Of a DNA stretch of 64,000 nucleotides, positions 18,846 to 28,828 are shown piece by piece. Within the stretch, counting starts at the first letter, position 1; each line of letters begins with the position of its first letter. The translations under genes and the position numbers were made by a program. The DNA is taken from positions 33,720 through 97,719 of the forward strand of contig KN880514.1 of NCBI GenBank assembly GCA_000934385.1, in the 5' to 3' direction. The notes under the pieces were generated by a model, which was given only the letters and a program-made list of their open reading frames with translations, ran no database searches and was not told where the DNA came from. The DNA is from Cylindrobasidium torrendii FP15055 ss-10. Lineage: Eukaryota; Basidiomycota; Agaricomycetes; Agaricales; Physalacriaceae.

Positions 18846-20573
18846 ATGTCAAGCACACATCGGGGACAGATGAAGCGCGCCAGAGTGCGTCTCAGTTCTG
18901 ACCAGATTCTCGGCTGTGCTGAAAAGGACATAGCGCGACTCTGTCGATTCACCGTCGCCGAACAGCGACTCAGGATACGAGACTGGCATTTTGTTGAGTC
19001 CCATCACCAAGGGGACATCTCGCACTCAAGCTGTTTGTGGCCAGCGATTTGATATATGATTTAACGGCTGATAATGTGCTTCCAGCCCTGCGTTCGCGTC
19101 AGAACGGCGGGCCCGAGGACAAAGAGACGCCGCATCGAGGACGAGGACGAACAGTCACAGGACTTGGGCGCGTCCACCGATCTGCAAAGGAAGCTTCGCA
19201 TCAAGCCACGCATTTCCGACGCTCAAAGAGACAAGGAGCTCGCCGCACTGAAGGCCGACAACGAGAAGCTGAGGAAAACGAACAAGGAGCTTAGGACGAA
19301 GAATGAACGGCTCACAGCGGAGTACAAGGAGCTTACGACAGAGAACGAGGAGCTCAGCACAGATCACAGGGAACTCAGGAGGAAGATTGAGCAAATGGAA
19401 TGCACAATCTACACTCGCGAGAACGACATACGCAAGCTCAATCTGGAGGCGGCCAAAGACAAAGAGTTCATCGGCGCCAGGATCACATACTATGCTGCGC
19501 AGGATGCGCAAGTTGTGCAGTTGACCAAGGAGGGGGACGCGGCAAGGGCTAGAGTGCGTTCTTTGTCTCCTCATCCATGAGTTGCGCTGATCGCTGCCCA
19601 GGCTGAAAAGGCGGAGAGAGACTCTGACGAACGCTTCAGGGACCTCAGGGAAAAGTTCCATCTAGCCGAGTACCAGCTTGGCGAGGCCAACAAGACTGTC
19701 TCTACTCTGCAAGCCCAAAACGCCGCGAGTACAGACCGAGCCGAGGCTGAGGACATGGTCAAGAAGCTCGCAATGGTCGCGGACGGATACCGCCAAGCCC
19801 TCATTGAATGTCCTGACCTCTTTGCCGAGTCCGTCTATCAAGCCTTCGTGCAGCGCACAGGATGGACAGACGCTGATACCAAGACCTGGTTCGCCGCGAC
19901 TTGCGAGAGCATCAAGATTGGATACCTTTCCACACACCTCCCTACGTTGGACGTGACCCTGCAGCCTGTTGTAGACCTCATCAACAGCACCTTGCCGGCG
20001 CAGTGGCTTCAAACACAGTACTTTGGCGCATACAATCCAATCAGCACTAGCTACTTGCCGTCCACAGATTTCCTCGACGCCCGGCATTGGGCTCCAAACG
20101 ATGGCGCCGCCTACCAGACTTCAACTTCACAGGCGGACAACGCCTACACTATTGCCAACTCTTTCGATACTTCCGACTTCGGCCTTCAAGGTGCTGAGGA
20201 TGAGCAAGACCATCTCGCCACCGCCGGCCCTGCTACTTCAGTCCCTGTCATCCCCGCCTCTCTGAACTTCCTAACGCCTCAGGACAACATCTCCGCCAAT
20301 CCCAGTAGCCCGCCTGCTGACCAGACCGAAGTCTCGTCGCCGTCCTCCAAGCGGGATCCATGGTCCTGGGCATACACAGTGCCCACCGACCAGGCATCTT
20401 GGAAGATATTCAAAGAGTATTGCAAGGTTCTCAAGGTGTCCTATGTGCCGACAAAGATGCCAACGGACGCGGTGACCATAGCGGGGTACATGGCGCAGGC
20501 CCAAAGCAAGGTCGAGTTCAAGCACGGGCCGAGACCTGGTGTGCTCGAGCGGTTTCTCGACGCAGCGCTTTAG
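18846..20573 (+). CDS. Coiled-coil protein B (full-length copy)
   Basis: Three exons are proposed: 18846-18884, 19086-19553 and 19602-20573 (introns of 201 and 48 nt), 492 residues. The first exon MSSTHRGQMKRAR is conserved in the truncated copy at 6457. A basic patch (GPRTKRRRIEDEDE) could be a nuclear signal. Residues about 45-210 form a long coiled coil with repeated ELRTKNERLTAEYKEL-like heptads. The C-terminal half is non-repetitive, with WSWAYTVPTDQASWKIFKEY near the end; I do not recognise a family. The 201-nt first intron is long for this genome and might hide another small exon. It follows F-box B2 head to tail, as coiled-coil A precedes F-box A2, so F-box and coiled-coil genes are neighbours at both sites. 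Confidence 0.6.
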
Positions 20574-21103
20574 TCGTCGCGCGTGAAAAGTTATGCCCTA
20601 ATGCTCCATATTTTTGAGCGCCAGTCGGTGCGCGTACAAGGGGGGACCTAGTTGTGTTAAAGGTATGCTCTGATGCTTGTCTCGTGGTTCTGAGTGCTGA
20701 CGTCGATGCAGATATAGATTGGTCCTAATGGAATTGTGTGTACTTATTTTGTATTTGTAAAACGTTGTTATTTGGTCAAACTTGTATTAGTAGACTCTAC
20801 ATTAGGATTATTCAACGCTTTCCCTCCGCGAACCCCGAGACCTGTTGATCATTTCCATCCCATCGGTACAGATAGCCCCAGACGTAGGGAGGAAGAATCG
20901 CATGCTTCCCATCGGTACCCAGTGGCCCAAGTAGTTCACTGTCCTTATTGGTCTTCGCGCGCAAAAGGACACTAGTACCAATAGTCCAATCTGCAAGAAC
21001 CCATGTCCATATCTATTCACCTCAACCACTGGCATATTAAGAACGCCTGCAGGGCTCAAAACAAGGAATATGGTATATACAGTACAGCGTCTAAGTAATA
21101 TGT
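20574..21103. other. 3' flanks of convergent coiled-coil B and carrier genes
   Basis: No gene seen. Confidence 0.5.
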
Positions 21104-22300
21104 CTATGCATTCAGCATACGGCTCGCCATCTCAAAGCCGAGGAAGGTTGCGCCGTTCGCGAATGGTGACCTGAACAAAGCGGTCAGATAGAGAGCTACA
21201 GTGCAATAACATGCAACAAACCTGATCAATGTCGGTCCCAACCCACGCATGAAAGCGCCCGCGCCTTCTGTCTTCCAGACCGTCTTAACACAGTTCCAAG
21301 TTGAGGAGTACTTCTGTCCTGTCGCTGGAGAGAATCCATCGGTCTGCATGCGTGACTTGATCATGTCTATGGGGTATATCACAGCCCAAAGCTATGACAC
21401 TGGTCAGTCTACGCAAAGAGCCAAACGAGGAGGGACATACGACGTATCCTGCGCCCGCGCCGAAAAGGACAGCGTTCGCTGGGTTGATTTCATCGCGACG
21501 AATGTTCTTGATGCGCATTTCCCGCTGGACGAGTTTCTCGTACGCCCAGAAGTAGACTCCATACCCCGACGTTTCGCGGATGAGTGTAATCGCCTGGCCC
21601 TTGTAGATACCAGCAATCCCCCGCTGCGCGTATATCTTCTTCATTGCGTCCCATGGGCCCTTGTATATTGGGTTTGTCGCGGATTGTGTTTGTAAACCTG
21701 CACAAATCATGAGGGCGAGGGTTCATACGTACAAAATGGAAGCGTACGGATACGGATGTGCTCGACGGGTCCCGATACGACACCGTTGGCAATGCCAGCG
21801 ACGGCGCCAGCAACAAAAAGTTGTCCGTGGCCGAGCTCGAGTCCACCGGGCCCTCCAGTGCCGTTCTGTAAGTTTCGGGAAGAATAAAAGCGCTTCATCC
21901 ATTCGATAGCGCCGAATTGGATGGACACGCAGACACCGATGCCAAGCAGAGGCGTGAGTGTTCCCTAGAGCAGGTGTTAGCTTTCGCCCAAGGCGGCTCA
22001 TATCGCGCACCTTATAGAATGCTAATGGCCCTTCATTTTTTAATATTCCTCCTGCGCATTGGACCATTCCACTGTAGGTGCCCTTTGGCGCTGTTTGCAT
22101 GCGCTGTGAGGCGTAAGAGCAGTGCTGGACGTTCATGTGGTTCTGCATACCACTTTGACGATGTCGAAAGGCTGGCCGACGAGAACCTAGTCAAAAAGTA
22201 TAAGTTCTCCGTCTAATCTTGGAGGATTTCCTCAAGATACCTGGCAAACACCACCCGCCGTTCCCGCCGTAAGATCCTTTATCGTTTTTGTCGCCGACAT
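21104..22300 (-). CDS. YMC1: Mitochondrial carrier, YMC1/YMC2-like
   Basis: Seven exons on the minus strand (22300-22241, 22186-22151, 22103-22011, 21964-21748, 21697-21441, 21391-21222, 21170-21104) give 299 residues, the normal carrier length. Introns are 46-54 nt. The three tandem repeats each carry the carrier motif: QPFDIVKVRMQT, GPVEHIRIRLQTQ and YPIDMIKSRMQTD. The start MSATKTIKDLTAGTAGGVCQ and the blocks YKGTLTPLLGIGVCVSIQFG and FANGATFLGFEMA agree with yeast Ymc1 rather than with other carriers. Ymc1/Ymc2 are inner-membrane carriers linked to glycine, glutamate and oleate metabolism; the substrate here is not shown by sequence. The second exon is only 36 nt. Confidence 0.9.
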
Positions 22301-22824
22301 GGCTGGCTTGAATCAGCGGAGATGGAGGGAGGAAAGCAGGACGCGTGCTGGAATACCGTCCGAAAATGATCGGCGACAAGGCCGAAAATTAGGATAAGAT
22401 ATCCCACGTGGACCGCGTCAAGACGCGATCGGGAGACGCGTTTAGATCAGTGTGCGTTGCTGAAGAAGCCTAAATCTAATACACTGGGACTGAATCCATA
22501 GTGGCTAGAGTATGGCTCACGCACAAGCCCTGGGTGTATATGCTGGAGAAAGCTGCCTATGCACTGCTGATAGTATGTACAGCGAGAAGAGTCTACGGCT
22601 GGACCTATTTTGGAGTTACGCCATTTCCAAAGCCTACCCTAGAAGAAAAAATAAAGAAATTAATGATAGAAACGACCCCTGCGGTATATATCAGGCTTAT
22701 AGCGTGCGTCTGGTGTGCGTAAACAAGTTTCTACGGTCGCCTGAACGTTAACTGCAGTGATAATGATCGATGATGGCGGCATCTTTGTGATCAATTTTGA
22801 TCGCGCACTTTCTTTCACACCCCC
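22301..22824. other. Divergent promoter region of carrier and C2H2 genes
   Basis: Short open stretches around 22501-22750 lack a proper start and family similarity. Nothing else seen. Confidence 0.5.
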
Positions 22825-24522
22825 ATGTCGCTCCCTGAATCCGAGCTACCAGGAATACCACCGGCCAAAAACTTGGAACTGAGCGATGATGACGATGACG
22901 ATGATGACTCGGACTCAGATATTGACGAGGAGGCCGAGAAAATGGCGCAGCGGCTGCGCGCCGAGCTGCTTGCGGACATCAGCAGAGTGAATGCGGCGGC
23001 TGTGACGCCCCAGCCTCCCCCAAAGGGGCCACTTCCCTCCCCACAACAGAGTAATACTTCGTCAGTTCAAGCCCTGTCCAAGAAGGAAGAAGCTATCCTT
23101 GGATCCATGCGTACCATCCTGACACTCCTGGACCGCGATGTACCAGCCCGCTCGCATATGCAGGCGACGCCCATTCCCAGCCTTGGAAACGTCAGTGTAC
23201 ACACTATTCTCACCTCTTTGGTTTCTTCCACTCGCGTTCCGCCCGAAATGGCGAAAACTTTGCACGAATCTATCATCGCGCTCACTCGCAACAACGACCT
23301 ATTCGATTTGGGGAAACGAAAACGTGACGCGCAGGCTGTTCCCCCTTCCCAGGACATTATACAAGAACCAGTCAAGCGTGGCACCTACGCCCAGCACTAC
23401 GACCTGAACGCTCAGCTAGTGGAGGCAGTAGGCATGGTTAGCCATACCCTCGCTGCAACCGCGAGCAGTCCCCTCGAACCAACTTCTATACACCCAATTC
23501 AACTGCACTTGCACCAGATATTCCTGTTCGCGGTGACTTCTGCCCCACGCGCTGGGACGGGCACCAATACACTGCAAGAAATTGCTGGCCTCATACAGGT
23601 CATTGGCGTCCTGACAGGCATTCAAATCGGGCAGAACCCTCCAGCAGTCTCGTCACAGAACCCTCCATTCAACGGAATTGTGACCGCTGTCTATCCTTGC
23701 CTCGCCTCGGGCTGTCAGAAGACGTTCTCGCGTTTATTCAACTTGCGGGCTCACCAGCGTGTGCATGCTGTCGACAGACCGTACCGCTGCCCAACCTGTC
23801 CGGCGTCATTCGTGCGCAACCATGATCTCAAACGACATGTCCAGCTGCACGATAACAAGGCGTGGAAATGCTCTGGGTGCGACAAGATGTTTTCGAGACG
23901 GGACGCTATCAAGCGTCACAAGAAGCTCAGCGAAGCGCACCGGTCCAAAGGGGAAGCTTGTGTTCACGGGGACATCATCGAGGTCGAAAACGGGGACGAC
24001 GACGAGGGGATACGGGAGGAAAAGCGCGTCAAGATGTGGAATGGGATCTCGCAGAATGTTGCCAATGGCGGTGCGAACGAGGTCGAGGAGGGCGAAATCC
24101 AGCCGGTGATGCTGGCTCAATTACAGACAACAGTGCTCACACTGCATCCCGTCCTGCAGAACAGAGTCACTAATGCACTAGGCAATGCTGCGGCAGGTGC
24201 CCCGCCCATGAACACTGGCCAGACGCAGTCCGCATTAGCGAGTGTCATCGCGCGAGTACAGGTTCAGACCGAGATGCCGCCTGCTCCATCGGAGCAAGAA
24301 CCTGCGCCTGCGCCGCCGCCCGCTGTGCCCGAGGCCTTGTCGATGTACGGTCTATCGGATGCCCAAACCAAGATGCTCGAGGATGCTATCTCTGGCGCTG
24401 CGCGCGCTGCACAGGCCCAGGCAGAGGCAGAGGCAGCGTTGGAGGAGGAAGAGGACGAGTCGGATGATGAGATGGATATGGAACCTGTGCCCATCCCGTC
24501 ACCGGCGCCAGCGGAAATGTAA
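22825..24522 (+). CDS. C2H2 zinc-finger transcription factor
   Basis: Intronless gene of 565 residues. An acidic run (DDDDDDDSDSDIDEEAE) lies near residues 21-37. Three fingers occupy about residues 290-390: a first with C-X4-C and H-X3-H, a second CPTCPASFVRNHDLKRHVQLH of classic spacing, and a third CSGCDKMFSRRDAIKRHKKL with a longer H-X5-H end. The linker and the RNHDLKRH helix recall fungal Crz1/CrzA-like regulators, but the rest of the protein does not allow an orthology call. The C-terminal third is Pro/Ala rich, with an acidic block (EEEEDESDDEMDME). Nuclear, DNA-binding; targets unknown. Confidence 0.85.
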   Translation: MSLPESELPGIPPAKNLELSDDDDDDDDSDSDIDEEAEKMAQRLRAELLADISRVNAAAVTPQPPPKGPLPSPQQSNTSSVQALSKKEEAILGSMRTILTLLDRDVPARSHMQATPIPSLGNVSVHTILTSLVSSTRVPPEMAKTLHESIIALTRNNDLFDLGKRKRDAQAVPPSQDIIQEPVKRGTYAQHYDLNAQLVEAVGMVSHTLAATASSPLEPTSIHPIQLHLHQIFLFAVTSAPRAGTGTNTLQEIAGLIQVIGVLTGIQIGQNPPAVSSQNPPFNGIVTAVYPCLASGCQKTFSRLFNLRAHQRVHAVDRPYRCPTCPASFVRNHDLKRHVQLHDNKAWKCSGCDKMFSRRDAIKRHKKLSEAHRSKGEACVHGDIIEVENGDDDEGIREEKRVKMWNGISQNVANGGANEVEEGEIQPVMLAQLQTTVLTLHPVLQNRVTNALGNAAAGAPPMNTGQTQSALASVIARVQVQTEMPPAPSEQEPAPAPPPAVPEALSMYGLSDAQTKMLEDAISGAARAAQAQAEAEAALEEEEDESDDEMDMEPVPIPSPAPAEM

Positions 24523-24776
24523 GTTATTCATTTACAATGCGAGGAGAATAGATAGCTAATACAACAACAACTGATCAGGACGGCAATAGGGAATAATGGT
24601 TAAATGATGTGTAGGGTCGCGCTTGTCGGGTGGATGGATAGATAGAATGGATGGGGTATGCGTCTGTGACAGTTAGAGCAACGGTGCAGGAGAGATTGGG
24701 GCAGCATACCGGGAGAGTCGTGCTGGGTCGTGGTTGCGCGTGGGTGTGGTCGTGAAAGTGTCTGCGCTCTCTGCGC

Positions 24777-25100
24777 TCAGAGCTTCGTTCGCCGCCGCCT
24801 GGGGTCGTGCAGATGGGGATTGGTATACTGGCTCTCTACCTCCACCTGCAGCTTCCGCCAGCGCTCCTTGCTCTCCGCCGACTCTCGGTTCCACGCCTCA
24901 AGTATGGCCTGTGCTGGAGACATCTTGGGGCTTGACGGAGGGCTTGTTGGGCGCGTCTCCCGCTTGGGTTTCCTGCGAGAGTCGGGCGGGTCGTGTGTCA
25001 TCTGTAATGTACGAAGTCGGTGCTCGGCAAGGCGGGGTAGTGTGGGAATAGAGGCGTACAATTCGTTTACTCGGAGGATAATGGTGGGGGAATGTAACAT
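24777..25100 (-). CDS. Small basic protein, hypothetical
   Basis: An ATG-initiated frame of 107 residues without introns. It opens MLHSPTIILRVNELYASIPT, has a basic Pro/Ser-rich middle and ends with a helix (AILEAWNRESAESKERWRKL) and RRRRTKL. It lies between the convergent C2H2 and chitinase genes, and the amino-acid make-up is not that of random frames. I do not recognise a family. It could be a small mitochondrial or nuclear protein, or a chance frame. Confidence 0.4.
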   Translation of the reverse strand: MLHSPTIILRVNELYASIPTLPRLAEHRLRTLQMTHDPPDSRRKPKRETRPTSPPSSPKMSPAQAILEAWNRESAESKERWRKLQVEVESQYTNPHLHDPRRRRTKL

Positions 25101-26089
25101 TTGTCGATCCCAGCCATCCGCGGTCTTTTATAATCTCCATCTTCTGCCAGCCATCTGGCCCAGGGGCATGGGTTCGGACACTCAAAGTGACAGTATGGAA
25201 ACATTTAGGATTCCCAGACACACTTTTTTGTCCCATTAGGCACGCACGCGTGCGCCGGTTCGTATCCTTTTGTGTCGTGACGGGTCTTTCCTTTGTTGGC
25301 GCAAAACAAAGGATGCCCCCAAACAGGAAGGTTGAAAGCAAGGGCAACCACGGGCCGCGAGCATCCGTATAGTCCCAAAACATTCAGAGGTCACTTCGTA
25401 TACCTTCCTGGTACCCACAATTTTGACACACAAATTCTTCATTGTAAAGAATCCCCGAAGAATGTAGAATGCATGATGGTATCAGGGTTTGGGTCAGGAG
25501 GGAAAAACACTAAGAATGGAAGGAGAGCACGCCCCATCAGTCACACACACTACCGCGTTGTTTGCACATTGTGCGTCCGGGCTCTTATGCGGACGCTGCG
25601 CTTTTGTCCACAACTCATTGTAATACGTCAGGTAGCGTGCGCTTTGGGAGGATTTATCGTCGCGCACTGCGCGCGCGTTCCATTCCCGGTGTCTGTGCGA
25701 CAAGTAATCCGCGTGCTACCGTCCCAATGCCCAGAATCACTGTAGGATCCCGAGGCATCGATGCACCTAAGGCCCAAGATACGATGATGAATATGAATTT
25801 AGAGTTCATTTCATGGACGGGGCTCGGACTCGGACTCGGAGGACGGACTCAAGATGCGTGAAGCCCTCTGCCCGAGGGGCGGTACATCCGCACCTCTGTG
25901 TGCACTGTGCAGCTGTACCTATGATAGTGTTACTATGTTTGAAGCCATGCGTTCGATGCGAGGCGTCTGCGCTGTAAACCACTACAAGCGACCTGTGTAC
26001 CCTAAATTCCCAAGAGCATGACATGTACTTTGGTATTACGGGTACACCGAAAGCTGCGTAGGATACAACTTGTAGCATATAACCGGTGA
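25101..26089. other. Intergenic region behind the chitinase gene
   Basis: Open frames here are continuations of wrong chitinase frames. No gene seen. Confidence 0.45.
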
Positions 26090-27916
26090 TTATAGTATGA
26101 AAGTCAGGATGAGATGTAACGGCAGCGAGGCCCACAGCAGGGATGCAGCTGTAGTGTGTCGCGGAGTCACTGCGTTCGAAGGTGTGCTCGAGGCTGACGC
26201 GCTTGGACTTTGTGATGTCGAGGTCGTGTCCGAGATGCCTGATACTATGGCACGAGGATAAGCATAGATTGCACAGTAAGTTCGAGGACCCACAAATGGC
26301 GTCAAGTAGAATGTCGTCCGGGTCGCCTGCAGCCTCCCACACGGCAAATCCTGCAAGAGCATTGTCACGGATGAAACGTCCCTAGTGTTGTGTCAGAAAT
26401 CCAGGCGTCATATTACAAGCATTGTCGACCGCAATCGGGAAGGCGGAGGACTCACTTTGGCGGCGAACGACACGGGATTGTCGTACGAAATCAGCACTTG
26501 CTTCGTCCTGTCGTAGACGTACGGCTGCGGAATCATGGTGAGTACGACATTCTTCACGCTTGATTCCAACTGCGCTCGGAAACACAAAATAGGGAATTAT
26601 CCAGGCAAAACGCACCGTCTGGCTGCAATTGTCGAAACTCGACAGTACACCACTCAAGGCAGTACCGTTCTTGTCGATTAGCCCCTCCTCGGCAAGTGCC
26701 CAGTAGTTGTACACGCCCGAAGGACCTTGGAAGACTCCACAAATATCTTCCCCACCATCGCCATCCCAGCTGTCCCCTTTGCCCAGCACACTAGGATTTG
26801 AAGCCGGATAGGCAGAAAGCTCCGAGCTATTGCTCAGAGGACCAACGGCGAAAGAATGTCCATAGGCCGGGACGCCCAGCAGGATTTTGCTACTAGGCAT
26901 TCCTGCTGATGTCCAAGCGGCAACTGCAGTCGCCGCTGACCCATGACGATGGTTAGCCGGCGCACAGGTGTCGTTGAGAGGTGCGTTCGGGCCCGCGTTC
27001 ACCGAGAGGGCGTTTGAGACGTCGTAGTTCATGATAGCAATGTGGTCGAGCACATCGCCGAACGCAGACACGTCTTGCATTGGCTTTCCATCTGAGCCAT
27101 TAAACGGCTGCAGAAATGTTGCTGCAGAAAGTACAAGGTCCTTTGCAGCGGGCCGTCCACGCAATTCCTGCAAGAATGAAAGGAAATTGGCAGAATCGTT
27201 CTTGTTCACGATATTGCATCCCACGCCTTGCTTGTTTGGGTATTCCCAGCTAGAAAGCATGTGTATTAGGATACGATGCACGATATCGGCGAAGAAGGGT
27301 AGACAAACTCGAAATCAACACCATCGAACGAGTATTCCGAGACAAGGTCAAGTACACCATCGACGAACGCGGTACGATTGTGGGCTGATCCGACCTGGGA
27401 CGAAAAGTACCGCGAGCCCGTCCATCCGCCAATGGAGATGGACGCCTTGACGTTCTGTAATAGGCCGGAGTCCCCAGTAAGCACAATGGATTCGCGACAT
27501 GCGGAGATCAAGTAAAAGCGGGTGATGATGCACATCGTGGGCTGGGACTTACATTCTTGTGGGCCTCTTGAACGAATTCGCGTACAATCGCATCCTCATC
27601 GTCGCTTGGAAGCTCAATCTTTCCAGCATCCGGGGATGGGAGACTGTATCGACGGAAGATCAGCTTTTGAAGAATGGAGACCACTCGGAGAACATGAAGA
27701 GTCTAGATGAACCAGTCGCGTGCAGAAAAAAACACAAGGATTCTCGACGTACGCAAAAGCATAGGTGACGAGTGAATACTTTGACCAGCTCACGTTGGCC
27801 GGCGGGAACTGTGCAGCATGCCAGCCTGCATACCACGCGGCCGCGGTAGGCGACGCGGCAAACACAGGCTGAGAGACAAAGAACGTGGCAAAAACCAGGG
27901 AGAGAACGGACGCCAT
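26090..27916 (-). CDS. GPI-anchored GH18 chitinase
   Basis: Seven exons on the minus strand (27916-27753, 27643-27553, 27454-27309, 27249-26616, 26524-26456, 26381-26294, 26244-26090) give 448 residues. The first 20 residues (MASVLSLVFATFFVSQPVFA) are a signal peptide. The GH18 substrate motif SIGGW lies near residue 92 and the catalytic motif DGVDFDWE, assembled across the exon 3/4 border, near residues 129-136 with the catalytic Glu present. The last intron (49 nt) shifts the frame into a Ser/Thr-rich stretch ending in a hydrophobic tail (ASLLWASLPLHLILTFIL), a GPI-attachment signal. The enzyme hydrolyses chitin in the fungal wall and would stay on the cell surface, pointing to wall remodelling. 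Without the last intron the C-terminus would be an unrelated 150-residue extension. Confidence 0.9.
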
Positions 27917-28828
27917 GGTGGTTGCTTTGTGGTCTGCTGGCGGCAGAATCCGGGCTGAAGCTCGTCTAACTGAGTGGTCGCGACTGACAGCGCGTCACTG
28001 TTTACGCATCACGATCGTGCCCTCGCGGTCACCTGAGCGACGACGCTCCCACAAATTGTAAAAGCGCGTTGTGGATCAGATCCAATTTGTCAGAAAAGCA
28101 GAAGAAAGGTGGAGGCCGTCATAACAGGAGTACATGTGAGAGCAGAGTCAAACAATGCAATCACGATCAGAACAAAGCCGGAGTAAACTTGGTGATGGCC
28201 TGTCCTGACTTAGAGAGGTTGCTTTTGTCTCGAATTTTTCTGATTTACAGCCATGTAAGTGGATCGAAATCATAATACAAGACAGTCATTTGGATGTTAT
28301 GTACCCGTCTTCCACTATGAAAGTGTGATTGCAGCAACAAATGAGCTCAAGCCCCTGCGGCTCTTCGCTTGGGAATAGCGTTCAACAACACGCGAGGAAG
28401 TATTGTATCTGTAGACAATGACCAGACTGCACAAGCACATACATAGCCGCGCAGAGCCTTTTGTTTTGTTGGCAGTGCGGCGCCGCACGGCCCGCAAGCC
28501 GACAAGGTCACGTTTCGTCACGTTCGCCGATCTTTACAAAGGCCCACCATCCTCAGCCTCTTACCACCACATTTGCCCATATTTCCCGGGAACTACTCAA
28601 GGAAACTGCTTCAAGATTAAACTTTGTGGCCTTCGACGCGTCTTCACGCCATTGAATCCTGCGCCTCGACACTCAAGTACTTAACAGCCGGCGCTACTGA
28701 ACTGGCCACTCTTCAAAACGCGCCTTCAACTACCCAACAACGACGCGCTCCAGCTCACTTTCCATAAAAACCTTCACAACATTCTCTGAAAGGAGCTTCG
28801 AACATCTCTATCCTTCCGATCCCACACT
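27917..28828. other. Divergent promoter region of chitinase and checkpoint kinase
   Basis: No gene seen. Short frames around 28069-28684 lack support. Confidence 0.5.

Noticed and set aside
22501..22751. Possible small membrane protein before the C2H2 gene
   Set aside because: The frame begins with GTG rather than ATG and ends without conserved features.
25806..26342. 178-codon minus-strand frame as chitinase C-terminus
   Set aside because: Splicing 26245-26293 gives a GPI signal, which fits a cell-surface chitinase much better than this tail.
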